Source: a virus. From it: a stretch of 20,175 nucleotides of DNA. Below the pieces are notes generated by a model. That model saw only the letters and a list, made by a program, of their open reading frames with translations, ran no database searches and was not told the origin of the DNA. Below, piece by piece: positions 6,804 through 13,825 of the stretch; within the stretch, counting starts at the first letter, position 1, and each line of letters begins with the position of its first letter. A program made the position numbers and the translations under genes. Location of the stretch: positions 1 to 20,175 of IMG/VR virus record IMGVR_UViG_3300032284_001603; one strand, written 5' to 3'.

Positions 6804-7178
6804 ATGCAAATTAGTAATATATTAGACAATTTAGGATTAGATTGCACTACAGATCAAATAGACTTCGGTTGGGCCATTCAACGTAATCCATTACCTGGCG
6901 GAACGCAACCAAGATTTTTAAGAATTGATAACATCAGCAACAATAATGGCGTATTCGTCAAAATTGCTCAAGATGGAGGAACAATTACAATTCCCGGAAA
7001 CGGTACAGTAGGCAATTGCTTCTATATCGCACCAAACAGTTCAGTTACTGTAGAAATTATTACATTAGGTGGTGATATAGAAAGTTCAGCATTCAATGAT
7101 GGATATGGAAATTGCGTCATCAGTGGCATTACAATTAGTGGCACTGCATCAATAGTAATAACCCCAACAGGAGGATAA
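6804..7178 (+). CDS. Hypothetical beta-rich protein, possible virion decoration protein
   Basis: 124 residues. AAGGAT upstream overlaps the end of the previous gene. The protein is neutral, Gly/Asn/Thr/Ile-rich, with alternating patterns typical of beta-strands (FVKIAQDGGTITIPGNG, NSSVTVEIITLGG, CVISGITISGTASIVITP). It contains three Cys, no signal peptide and no membrane helix. An immunoglobulin-like or jelly-roll fold, as in capsid decoration or tail proteins, would fit the composition and the surroundings. This is inference, since I recognise no specific family. Confidence 0.65.
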   Translation: MQISNILDNLGLDCTTDQIDFGWAIQRNPLPGGTQPRFLRIDNISNNNGVFVKIAQDGGTITIPGNGTVGNCFYIAPNSSVTVEIITLGGDIESSAFNDGYGNCVISGITISGTASIVITPTGG

Positions 7179-7182
7179 TTTA

Positions 7183-7479
7183 ATGAAAACAACAACTACT
7201 GGTCATAAGATCAATCAAGCACAAGGTCCTCGTACAGGTAACGAAGGTACACCAAGTAAACGTAAAGCTTTTAATGAAGCTAAAGCTACTACTGGTAACG
7301 AAAGAGCTTCAATAGCAAATATGGTTACTTCAGCATTAGAAATGCGCGGACGTGGTCAACGAGGTCATGATGATCCTGCATTGGAAAGTATGCATGATAA
7401 TACAGGTCCTAAAACTAATCCAACAGCTAATGGTTCTAAATTGCCTGGCAAATATAAGAGTCCTAAAAAAATTGGTTAA
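7183..7479 (+). CDS. Hypothetical basic, probably disordered protein
   Basis: 98 residues with a strong AGGAGG nine bases upstream, inside the end of the preceding gene. It is basic and polar (HKINQAQGPRTGNEGTPSKR, TGNERASIAN, LEMRGRGQRGHDDPAL), with one short probable helix (SIANMVTSALEMRGRG). The end is Lys/Gly/Pro-rich (KLPGKYKSPKKIG). The composition resembles the protein at 6170. It is the last gene of the small-protein cassette and is followed at once by a GATAAATA octamer and a hairpin. Function unknown. Confidence 0.65.
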   Translation: MKTTTTGHKINQAQGPRTGNEGTPSKRKAFNEAKATTGNERASIANMVTSALEMRGRGQRGHDDPALESMHDNTGPKTNPTANGSKLPGKYKSPKKIG

Positions 7480-7482
7480 TTA

Positions 7483-7490
7483 GATAAATA
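7483..7490 (+). promoter_or_regulatory. Candidate late promoter GATAAATA just before a hairpin
   Basis: Exact GATAAATA beginning four bases after the preceding stop codon. The five-base spacer GAATT brings the T4-type start to A7496, which is exactly the first base of a perfect 12-bp hairpin. It probably serves the genes from 7553 onwards, unless the hairpin terminates that transcript. Confidence 0.5.
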
Positions 7491-7495
7491 GAATT

Positions 7496-7535
7496 AGTAA
7501 AAGAGTGATTGGCACTCTTTTACTTTATAGTTTTT
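7496..7535 (+). terminator. Perfect 12-bp hairpin with T-rich tail: terminator or 5' stabilising hairpin
   Basis: The arms AGTAAAAGAGTG (7496-7507) and CACTCTTTTACT (7513-7524) pair fully around the five-base loop ATTGG. TTATAGTTTTT follows. The T-tract is interrupted, so termination may be partial. The position fits termination of the small-protein cassette. It also fits a protective 5' end for a transcript started at the octamer at 7483. Confidence 0.7.
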
Positions 7536-7552
7536 AATTGAAAGGTATAGAA

Positions 7553-8389
7553 ATGAAAAAACAAAACACACCCGCGGCAGAAAATATTTGGGGAGAAGAT
7601 ATCAACGCTGATAATCTTAAACCCTTAAAACAAGAACTTAAACAAGAACTTAAAGAAGCATCAGATGCATTTGATGTTGAATACAATAAATTAAAGCCAA
7701 CTAGTCCAGAAGAAATCTCAATTTCAAGTGATTTTGATATTGAAGGCTTAATGACAGACTTTCCCACAGCAACAGATTTAGAACGTTTTGTATATGACGT
7801 AACATCAGTTACTCTTAACCTTAAGGGACGTGCAAATAAATTAAAATATGAAGTTGCATTAGCTGTATTGAATGGTCAGGACATTGATCCTAAATATATT
7901 AGTGGAAACAATCCATATATTGACAAAGCTGAATTAATTCCCACAGAAGATTTGAAAGAAGTTCCTGCTAGAGATATTACTTTACCTGCACGAAATGAAA
8001 TTCAAAATAGTTTTTATTCACCTCATATTCCTCATCCAAATGAAGAAGAAAGAGCGCAAGATAAAAAAGTACATATGATGTTTCGTAAATATAAAAATGG
8101 AATGATTAGTTATGAAATATTAGGTCCACTTGAACAAAAAGCTCATGGTGAAAAACTTGACAAATTTGGTCGCACTCGTCCAGAAGTTATCAAATGGATC
8201 GATCCAAGAACTGGTGAACAAGTTATTATGCGTGAAGATGGTACTCTTACTCCACAAGGTAAACGTTTGCGTGGAATGATGCAATCATTTAGAGTTAATA
8301 AAACCAATCAATGGGAAATATGGATTGATCGTGAATTAATTAGCATTGATAGTTCAGCTAAAGATAATCCGTGGGATTTATCAAAATAA
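7553..8389 (+). CDS. Hypothetical phage protein
   Basis: 278 residues from ATG 7553. GAAAGG (7540-7545) lies seven bases upstream, so the in-frame TTG at 7538 is rejected. The N-terminal quarter is acidic and helical, with a small repeat (LKQELKQELKEAS). The middle contains FPTATDLERFVYDVTSVTLN and a Lys-rich helix. The C-terminal half has a more globular look with many aromatic and charged residues (MMFRKYKNGMISYEILGP, KWIDPRTGEQVIMREDG, NQWEIWIDRELISID). No catalytic motif or membrane segment is seen. I do not recognise the family. It opens the block leading to the large terminase. Confidence 0.7.
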   Translation: MKKQNTPAAENIWGEDINADNLKPLKQELKQELKEASDAFDVEYNKLKPTSPEEISISSDFDIEGLMTDFPTATDLERFVYDVTSVTLNLKGRANKLKYEVALAVLNGQDIDPKYISGNNPYIDKAELIPTEDLKEVPARDITLPARNEIQNSFYSPHIPHPNEEERAQDKKVHMMFRKYKNGMISYEILGPLEQKAHGEKLDKFGRTRPEVIKWIDPRTGEQVIMREDGTLTPQGKRLRGMMQSFRVNKTNQWEIWIDRELISIDSSAKDNPWDLSK

Positions 8390-8405
8390 TAATTAGGTGA
8401 ATATT

Positions 8406-8822
8406 ATGAAAGTTAAAAGAAATAAAAAAGGCGATCCAAAATTATATTATAGACAATATTACAATGCATATTATTGTGCCCAATATCGAGGAATCGATTG
8501 GGAGTTTACATATGATGAATGGGTAAAATGGTGGGGACCAGATATCAATAATAGAGGTACATATATTGGGCAATTAGTAATGGCTCGCTATAATGATACT
8601 GGTCCTTATAATGTTAATAATGTTAAAAAAATAAAATCAAGTGAAAATGTAAGTGAGGGCAATACAGGTAAAATACTTAGTCCAGAACATTTAACTAAAT
8701 TAAGTATAGGCAGAGAAAAAGCATATGCTAAAAAAAGATTAATAAAAGAACAAATATTAGAACAAGAATTAGAACAAGAATTAGAACAAGCAAAGGAATT
8801 AGACAATGATAATGAAAAGTGA
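8406..8822 (+). CDS. Homing-endonuclease-like small protein lacking an HNH site, NUMOD3-like tail
   Basis: 138 residues from ATG 8406, five bases after AGGTGA. An in-frame GTG at 8397 is rejected. The N-terminus is basic and Tyr-rich (YYRQYYNAYYCAQYRG), followed by WEFTYDEWVKWWGP and GQLVMARYNDTGPYNVNNVKKIKSSEN (GPYNVNNV at 66-73). The GPY-xx-NV-(x)n-N-E pattern is familiar from phage HNH/homing-endonuclease-type proteins, but no His-Asn-His catalytic triad is seen. SEGNTGKILSPEHLTKLSIG (84-102) resembles the NUMOD3 DNA-binding repeat. The C-terminus is an acidic helix made of short repeats. It could be a domesticated DNA-binding remnant of a homing nuclease. Its stop overlaps the next gene by 17 bases. 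Confidence 0.55.
   Translation: MKVKRNKKGDPKLYYRQYYNAYYCAQYRGIDWEFTYDEWVKWWGPDINNRGTYIGQLVMARYNDTGPYNVNNVKKIKSSENVSEGNTGKILSPEHLTKLSIGREKAYAKKRLIKEQILEQELEQELEQAKELDNDNEK
8748..8783 (+). repeat. 12-bp tandem repeat coding Glu-Gln-(Glu/Ile)-Leu
   Basis: Three units of GAACAAGAATTA type (8748, 8760, 8772; the first has two differences). A partial fourth follows. They code EQILEQELEQELEQ, an acidic heptad-poor helix at the C-terminus of the protein at 8406. Confidence 0.75.
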
Positions 8823-9144
8823 TGGCACAATTAGTCCAAACTTTAGAAATAAAGAAATTGAAGGTGCAGTAAAACAAAAAGAAGAAAATATGGTTCGAGA
8901 TACTTTAATTTTACAAAAAGTTAATAAAGCTCACCGTGATGCTTTTAAAGAACGTTTTCCAGGTCAAATCGAACATTGTATGCGTTTAACAGCAGAAAGA
9001 TTGCAAGGTTTATTAACCAAAAAATCAACAGATATGACAGACACTTCTACATGGGCAGGATCAGCTAATGAAATTCATGATCTTTCACATGGTTTATATT
9101 ATCTATCAATTATGAATCAACATTATCCTACGGAGGAAGTATGA
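8806..9144 (+). CDS. Hypothetical phage protein
   Basis: 112 residues. ATG 8806 lies eight bases after AAAGGA (8792-8797). The alternative ATG at 8812 is 14 bases away, so 8806 is preferred. It is charged and probably mainly helical (NMVRDTLILQKVNKAHRDAF, QIEHCMRLTAERLQGLL, NEIHDLSHGLYYLSIMNQHY), with no known motif. It overlaps the previous gene by 17 bases and the next by four (ATGA), so translation of the three is probably coupled. The position just before the large terminase suggests a packaging or assembly role at most; no function is claimed. Confidence 0.65.
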   Translation: MIMKSDGTISPNFRNKEIEGAVKQKEENMVRDTLILQKVNKAHRDAFKERFPGQIEHCMRLTAERLQGLLTKKSTDMTDTSTWAGSANEIHDLSHGLYYLSIMNQHYPTEEV

Positions 9145-9353
9145 ATCAAGGTACACGAGTTAATATAACATGCAATGAAGAAAGTTCAATGGATATTGAA
9201 TCAAAATGGTTTGGTAGTCATTTGTTTATTACATTACGTTTTAATCATGATGATCTTGGTATATCACATACAAATATGAATTTATCCAGAGAAGAAGTTG
9301 AAGATGTTATTCAATATTTAACCAATAGACTTAATCATCAACGGATAAATTAA
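9141..9353 (+). CDS. Small hypothetical protein upstream of the large terminase
   Basis: 70 residues with a strong GGAGG upstream (within CTACGGAGGAAGT) and a four-base ATGA overlap with the preceding gene. A beta-rich first half (SKWFGSHLFITLRFNHDD) is followed by a helix (SREEVEDVIQYLTNRLNHQ), giving a compact alpha/beta look. The large terminase ATG lies one base after its stop codon. I do not recognise a family. Confidence 0.65.
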   Translation: MNQGTRVNITCNEESSMDIESKWFGSHLFITLRFNHDDLGISHTNMNLSREEVEDVIQYLTNRLNHQRIN

Positions 9354-9354
9354 G

Positions 9355-10968
9355 ATGATATCTAACGAAACGCTTATGGCGAGAGCGTTACGCTGGGCAG
9401 TTGATGAGAATAAATTAACGATCCCTAGTTTATTAACAATACCAGGTCCTTTAAGAAATCAACTTGAAGACCTGGCTATTAGTGTAGCTGAAGATATGAA
9501 ATATAATCAGCTTAAATACTTTAGACCATTTGAGCATCAACTAAGATTTTTTTCTACTGGAGATAATCCAAGACGTGGAATATTAGCTGCCAATCGTATT
9601 GGTAAAACAGTTTCAACTTGTTATGAAACAGCAATGCATTTAACTGGACTATATCCCGATTGGTGGGAAGGTTATCGATTTGATCATGCAATCACATGCA
9701 TGGTAGCAGGTGAGGGTTGGTCACAAGTTGCGCTTGTATTACAAAATGAATTGTTAGGATCACAAGATGTTAAAATTACAGAAAATCTTGGCACTGGCGC
9801 TATACCTCGTACTTGCATTGTTACTAGTACTATGCGGAATGATGGAGCTAATTGCATTGGGGTTGAAATCAAGCACAAAACAGGTGCTAATAGTTATCTT
9901 TTATTTGCTAACTATACACAAGAAGTTAGACAATTACAAGGATTCAAATTAAACTTAGCTGTATTTGATGAACAACCACCCGATGACTTCTTTTCAGAAA
10001 TGGTTACTAGAACAGCTACAACACAAGGTAAAGTTCTTTGTTCGTTTACACCCTTAAAAGGACTAAATGGATTAGTAAGTAAATTTTGGAACAAAGAAGA
10101 AGGATATGAATTTATTCGTGTAGCATGGGAAGATGTACCTGAATATGATCCATGGGGACAACCTTTTTTGCTTATGGAAACTAGACGGCAACTAGAAAGA
10201 GATTATCTTCCACATGAACGTGAAGCTCGTATAGCCGGTAAACCTGTTATGGGTAAAGGTGCTGTATTTCAAATTGCTAATTGGCCACTTTATAAAACAG
10301 GTGAATTTAATTTTTCAGAAATGCCATATATTCAACGTATTATTGCGCTTGATTTGGGATTAATTAATGACAAAACTGTAATTTCATTAATGTATTGGGA
10401 TCCTTATGATAAAAATGCATATTTACATAAACAAATTATTGTGCAAGGTATTGAAGAAGCTGTCCCCACTCAGTATATCAATCATCTCCTTCGTCCTGAA
10501 GTGTTTGGTACTCCTATTGTTTTACCTGCTGACGCAAGTACTCAAGGCAGATATACTATGAGTGCCAATTCAATTCGTGAATTATTTGAACAATACGAAT
10601 TAAACGTTTATGAAAAAGCTATTATGAATCCACCTGATTCGCAAGGTAGAATAACAAATCATAAAGCATATGGTATAAATCAAATGCGTCAAATGTTAGA
10701 AGTGGGCAGTTTGATGATCAATGAAAATTGTACACATTTTTTAACTGAAGCACAAAATTATTTTGTTGATGGGCAAGGTAGATTTTCAGATCCAGATGAT
10801 TGTATTGATTCAGCTAGATATGCAATATTAGGTTGCTTGAATGGTTTAGCCGAGCCCTGGGACAATAGAACCAGACAACAACGAATGATGGCACAAAGAG
10901 ATAGGTATGTTCCCCAAAGAGATGAAAGTTCTCTTCCCGCATGGAAAAAATCATATAATCCATCGTAA
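9355..10968 (+). CDS. terL: Terminase large subunit (packaging ATPase-nuclease)
   Basis: 537 residues, normal length. The ATPase domain has Walker A ANRIGKT (79-85), after an adenine-motif-like region with FEHQLRFF. Walker B is AVFDEQ with D205-E206, and a motif III-like CSFTPLKG sits at about 229-236. The C-terminal RNase H-type nuclease shows the first acidic site in IALDLGLINDKT (D333). The other likely metal ligands are D393 (PADAST) and D485 in DPDDCIDSARYA. The enzyme docks on the portal, pumps DNA into the prohead using ATP, and cuts the concatemer. No good Shine-Dalgarno precedes ATG, and tight linkage to the upstream stop suggests translational coupling. Basis: direct motif reading plus the neighbouring portal gene. 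Confidence 0.95.
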   Translation: MISNETLMARALRWAVDENKLTIPSLLTIPGPLRNQLEDLAISVAEDMKYNQLKYFRPFEHQLRFFSTGDNPRRGILAANRIGKTVSTCYETAMHLTGLYPDWWEGYRFDHAITCMVAGEGWSQVALVLQNELLGSQDVKITENLGTGAIPRTCIVTSTMRNDGANCIGVEIKHKTGANSYLLFANYTQEVRQLQGFKLNLAVFDEQPPDDFFSEMVTRTATTQGKVLCSFTPLKGLNGLVSKFWNKEEGYEFIRVAWEDVPEYDPWGQPFLLMETRRQLERDYLPHEREARIAGKPVMGKGAVFQIANWPLYKTGEFNFSEMPYIQRIIALDLGLINDKTVISLMYWDPYDKNAYLHKQIIVQGIEEAVPTQYINHLLRPEVFGTPIVLPADASTQGRYTMSANSIRELFEQYELNVYEKAIMNPPDSQGRITNHKAYGINQMRQMLEVGSLMINENCTHFLTEAQNYFVDGQGRFSDPDDCIDSARYAILGCLNGLAEPWDNRTRQQRMMAQRDRYVPQRDESSLPAWKKSYNPS

Positions 10969-10986
10969 TTAATAAAAGGAAATAAT

Positions 10987-11121
10987 ATGAGTAAAGGAAG
11001 CAATCAAAGACCAAGAGAAATACCACTAGAAGATTTTTCAGCTAGATGGGAAAAGATATTTGGTAACAAAGACTTAAAAGAAAAAAAATATCCTAAGCCA
11101 AATGAGCCAAAATCAAAATGA
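10987..11121 (+). CDS. Small conserved phage protein between terminase and portal
   Basis: 44 residues, below usual gene-finder limits. AAAGGAAA lies a suitable distance before ATG 10987. The protein reads MSKGSNQRPREIPLEDFSAR, then WEKIFGNKDLKEKKYPKPN. The MSKGS-x-RP-(x)n-F-x-x-x-W-x-x-IF pattern is a familiar short phage protein of unknown function. It is basic and hydrophilic. Its TGA stop (11119-11121) overlaps the first two bases of the GATAAATA octamer that precedes the portal gene. Confidence 0.75.
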   Translation: MSKGSNQRPREIPLEDFSARWEKIFGNKDLKEKKYPKPNEPKSK

Positions 11122-11127
11122 TAAATA
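11120..11127 (+). promoter_or_regulatory. Candidate late promoter GATAAATA upstream of portal
   Basis: Exact GATAAATA overlapping the stop of the 44-residue protein. The predicted start is T11133 or A11134, giving a leader of about 20 bases that includes AAAGG (11136-11140). The A found at +1 in the other copies is one base off here. Confidence 0.5.
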
Positions 11128-11152
11128 ATTATTATAAAGGTAAACCTTCAAT

Positions 11153-13432
11153 ATGTTAGATATAAAAAATATCCCTGTTAGTAATATTAATCAAAATAAA
11201 AATATTAATGCCAGATTTGTCCGAATGAAGAATCAAATGGACACAAAAATGGCAAGTTATCTTCGTTATTTAGGAACTAAAAATGCGGTCAACAGAGCCT
11301 CCGACTACCATTATTTGTGCCTTGCTGTTACTGATAGTACTGCCCCTGTTAATGGTATTGATTACATTCATCCTAGTGTCAAACCTGTCGTGGATTACGC
11401 AACGGCTGTTATCGCTAAAGGTCTTATGCCAAACGGTGAGATCAATTTTGAATTTGTAGCTGATAGTGAAGATGATGAAGTTGCGGCTAGACAAGCAACT
11501 GAAATGGTTAAAAAAATCGTAAATCAAATGAATGATCCACATTTTATTTTAGAACGATGGATCATGGATGCATGTATGCATAAAAATGGTATGATGATGA
11601 TCAAACCAGTTAGAGAACAAGTTGTTCGTTATGTAGATACACAAGGTACATTAGATCAATTGAAAGCATTTGAACAACAAGCTGCCGAATCAGGTTTAAC
11701 CGCATTGCGTCAAAATCGTAGAAAACTTACAGTTGATATGAATAAAGTAATGGCTGAAGTTAAACAAAATCTTGGTGAAAATAGTCAAGAACATGCTAAA
11801 AATATTGCTGATAAATTTATATCTGGCTTAAATGACTTACCAGAAGATAATCAAGAAAACTTACAAGATGAAGTTGGACAAATGCATGAAGATCATCTTG
11901 ATCAGCAAGAATCAATTATCAATGATGCTATTAATCGCAATACAATTTATAAAGCAAAATACAAGTTAACTGGTTATAGTGTTAACATTAAATTTCATCC
12001 TATCGCACAACATTATTGGATTTGTGATCCCACATGTCCTGAAATGAAAGATCAACCATTTTGTGGTTATTATGATCCAATGACAATTCAAGAATTAACT
12101 GATTTATATCCTGGTGTAGATTTAGATGAAGTTAGGTTACATGCACAATATAACATGAACGGAGCTTATCAAGCTGGATCAGTTCTTAATAACTTAGCAA
12201 TACATGCAAGAGATTCAGTACCTGTAATGGGTATTCCTGTTTCATCAGCCGCATCAGCAGATCCAGATTCACGTATGGTATCAGTTGTAACTGTATGGAA
12301 CAAATATGATATTGACGGAGATGGAGAATTAGAATTAATTGAATTAATTTATTCTGGTTCATATATCATTAGTGCAAGAGAAGTTGAATTTATTCCAGTT
12401 GCTAACATGTGTCCTAAGCCATTACCAGGGAACTTCTATGGCATGAGTATTGCTGAATCAGTAATACCTATGCAAGAATACAACACATCCGCTGCAAGAG
12501 CAGAGATACAATTAGGATTATTAACAGCAACACCTAGGATTGGTGTAAAGCCAGATCGTGTTGATTTTGAAATGATGCAAGATGGTGAATCAGCCATTTT
12601 TATTTTAGATAGTAAATTCGACCCAACAAAAGACGTTTATCCAATGCCTCCTCCAAGCGGCAATTTGCAATTTTTAGAAGTTGCAATGAATCGTATACAA
12701 CAAGATACAATGGCCATGGTAGGAATGACTACACCAACAGATGTGTTTAATCCAGAAGTAATGGCTCCAGGCAATTCAGGTGTAAAATTACAAATGGCAT
12801 TGTCTCCAAATCAAATTATACAAGACAACACAGTTCGTAACTCAGCCGAAGGATTAAAAGAAGCTTTATGGTTAATATGGCGTACATTGATTCAGTATGG
12901 TGATGATTATGGAATCAAAAAACTAGCACAAGCTTCTCATCCAGACAAAACTCCTGTCTTTTTAGATTATCAAGCATGGGACGATATGAACTTTTGTGAA
13001 CGTAAACAATTGCATTTAGAATTATCATTAGGTATGATGAGTGAAGAAAATGCATTAGGTAGATTGCAAATTATACAAAAATGTCAAACTGATTTATATA
13101 CAGTTACACAAGGTATGGTACAAGCAGGTACATTAACTCCAGATATGTATAAAAAAGTTAAGAAACCATTTGCTGATACATTATATGTTCTTGGTGTAAA
13201 AGATTGTGATGTTTATCTTCCAACTGATGATGAAGTAAAAGCTATGATACAACAAGGTCAAGCATCAGCAAAACAAAAAGGACCTAGTCCAGCTGATCAG
13301 AAAGATATAAGTGTTGCTCAATTGAATCAAGCAAAAACACAACAAATTGGTGCAGAAGTAACAGGTAAAGATGCACGTAGTCAATTAGATTATATGGCAC
13401 AAGCTGTTGGTAAACCAAAAGTTTATTCTTAA
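11153..13432 (+). CDS. Portal protein, long P22-like type
   Basis: 759 residues, close in size to P22 gp1. It forms the ring at the unique capsid vertex through which DNA enters and leaves. Family features include an N-terminal region (DYATAVIAKGLMPNGE), the wing-type segment WICDPTCPEMKDQPFCGYYD, WNKYDIDGDGELELIEL, PKPLPGNFYGMSIAESVIPM, and the helical region IQQDTMAMVGMTTPTDVFNP with GVKLQMALSPNQ. The segment D386-I-D-G-D-G...E397 matches the EF-hand loop pattern DxDxDGxxxxxE, a variant often seen in this portal group. The C-terminus is helical and Gln/Ala-rich. It follows the terminase and precedes the scaffold, the standard order. AAAGG lies 12 bases before ATG, an unusually long spacing. 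Confidence 0.9.
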   Translation: MLDIKNIPVSNINQNKNINARFVRMKNQMDTKMASYLRYLGTKNAVNRASDYHYLCLAVTDSTAPVNGIDYIHPSVKPVVDYATAVIAKGLMPNGEINFEFVADSEDDEVAARQATEMVKKIVNQMNDPHFILERWIMDACMHKNGMMMIKPVREQVVRYVDTQGTLDQLKAFEQQAAESGLTALRQNRRKLTVDMNKVMAEVKQNLGENSQEHAKNIADKFISGLNDLPEDNQENLQDEVGQMHEDHLDQQESIINDAINRNTIYKAKYKLTGYSVNIKFHPIAQHYWICDPTCPEMKDQPFCGYYDPMTIQELTDLYPGVDLDEVRLHAQYNMNGAYQAGSVLNNLAIHARDSVPVMGIPVSSAASADPDSRMVSVVTVWNKYDIDGDGELELIELIYSGSYIISAREVEFIPVANMCPKPLPGNFYGMSIAESVIPMQEYNTSAARAEIQLGLLTATPRIGVKPDRVDFEMMQDGESAIFILDSKFDPTKDVYPMPPPSGNLQFLEVAMNRIQQDTMAMVGMTTPTDVFNPEVMAPGNSGVKLQMALSPNQIIQDNTVRNSAEGLKEALWLIWRTLIQYGDDYGIKKLAQASHPDKTPVFLDYQAWDDMNFCERKQLHLELSLGMMSEENALGRLQIIQKCQTDLYTVTQGMVQAGTLTPDMYKKVKKPFADTLYVLGVKDCDVYLPTDDEVKAMIQQGQASAKQKGPSPADQKDISVAQLNQAKTQQIGAEVTGKDARSQLDYMAQAVGKPKVYS

Positions 13433-13440
13433 AATATACA

Positions 13441-13448
13441 GATAAATA
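13441..13448 (+). promoter_or_regulatory. Candidate late promoter GATAAATA upstream of the scaffold-capsid block
   Basis: Exact GATAAATA eight bases after the portal stop. The predicted start A13454 lies just before the Shine-Dalgarno GGAAAG (13456-13461), giving a leader of about 16 bases to ATG 13470. It probably drives the small protein, the scaffold and the capsid gene up to the terminator at 16210. Confidence 0.55.
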
Positions 13449-13469
13449 AACATACGGAAAGAATAGCAT

Positions 13470-13814
13470 ATGATAGATGAGAATAGCATAGAATTTTTTA
13501 ATAACAGATTAACATTTAATGTTAATGATTTTAAAAATTTGACACCAAGTCAAAAAGATAAAATTAGGCATTATGGAAGTCAAGCAGAAACATTACTAAA
13601 GAATCGTGATTTAGCAATGTTTGTGCATCATTTTAAATTTGAGTTAGCCGATGAGTTAATTGAAACTCACGGCTACTCTCAAGAAGATAATAACGAGAAG
13701 ATTGCGATAGCGCATGAACTCAAAGGCATAGATAAGTTTATAAACAGCTTGAAAAGAGCTGTTGTTTTAAAAAATCGTGTAGGTAATGCAGAAATTGCAC
13801 CCGAAGAAAATTAA
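13470..13814 (+). CDS. Hypothetical protein between portal and scaffold
   Basis: 114 residues with GGAAAG eight bases upstream of ATG. Probably all helical and charged (LTPSQKDKIRHYGSQAETLL, AMFVHHFKFELADELIETHG, NEKIAIAHELKGIDKFINSL). No catalytic motif is visible. Position between portal and scaffold is often taken by small head-assembly proteins, but I recognise no family. The gap to the scaffold start is 11 bases, with AAAGGAAA as its ribosome-binding site. Confidence 0.65.
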   Translation: MIDENSIEFFNNRLTFNVNDFKNLTPSQKDKIRHYGSQAETLLKNRDLAMFVHHFKFELADELIETHGYSQEDNNEKIAIAHELKGIDKFINSLKRAVVLKNRVGNAEIAPEEN

Positions 13815-13825
13815 AGGAAAATTAA

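Noticed and set aside
7538-7552. Upstream TTG start giving five extra residues to the protein at 7553
   Set aside because: The Shine-Dalgarno GAAAGG lies after the TTG and seven bases before the ATG.
9344-9351. GATAAATT just before the large terminase start
   Set aside because: One mismatch, lies inside the coding end of the previous gene, and is three rather than five bases from ATG; GATAAATT also occurs inside other genes (about 11809 and 16364).
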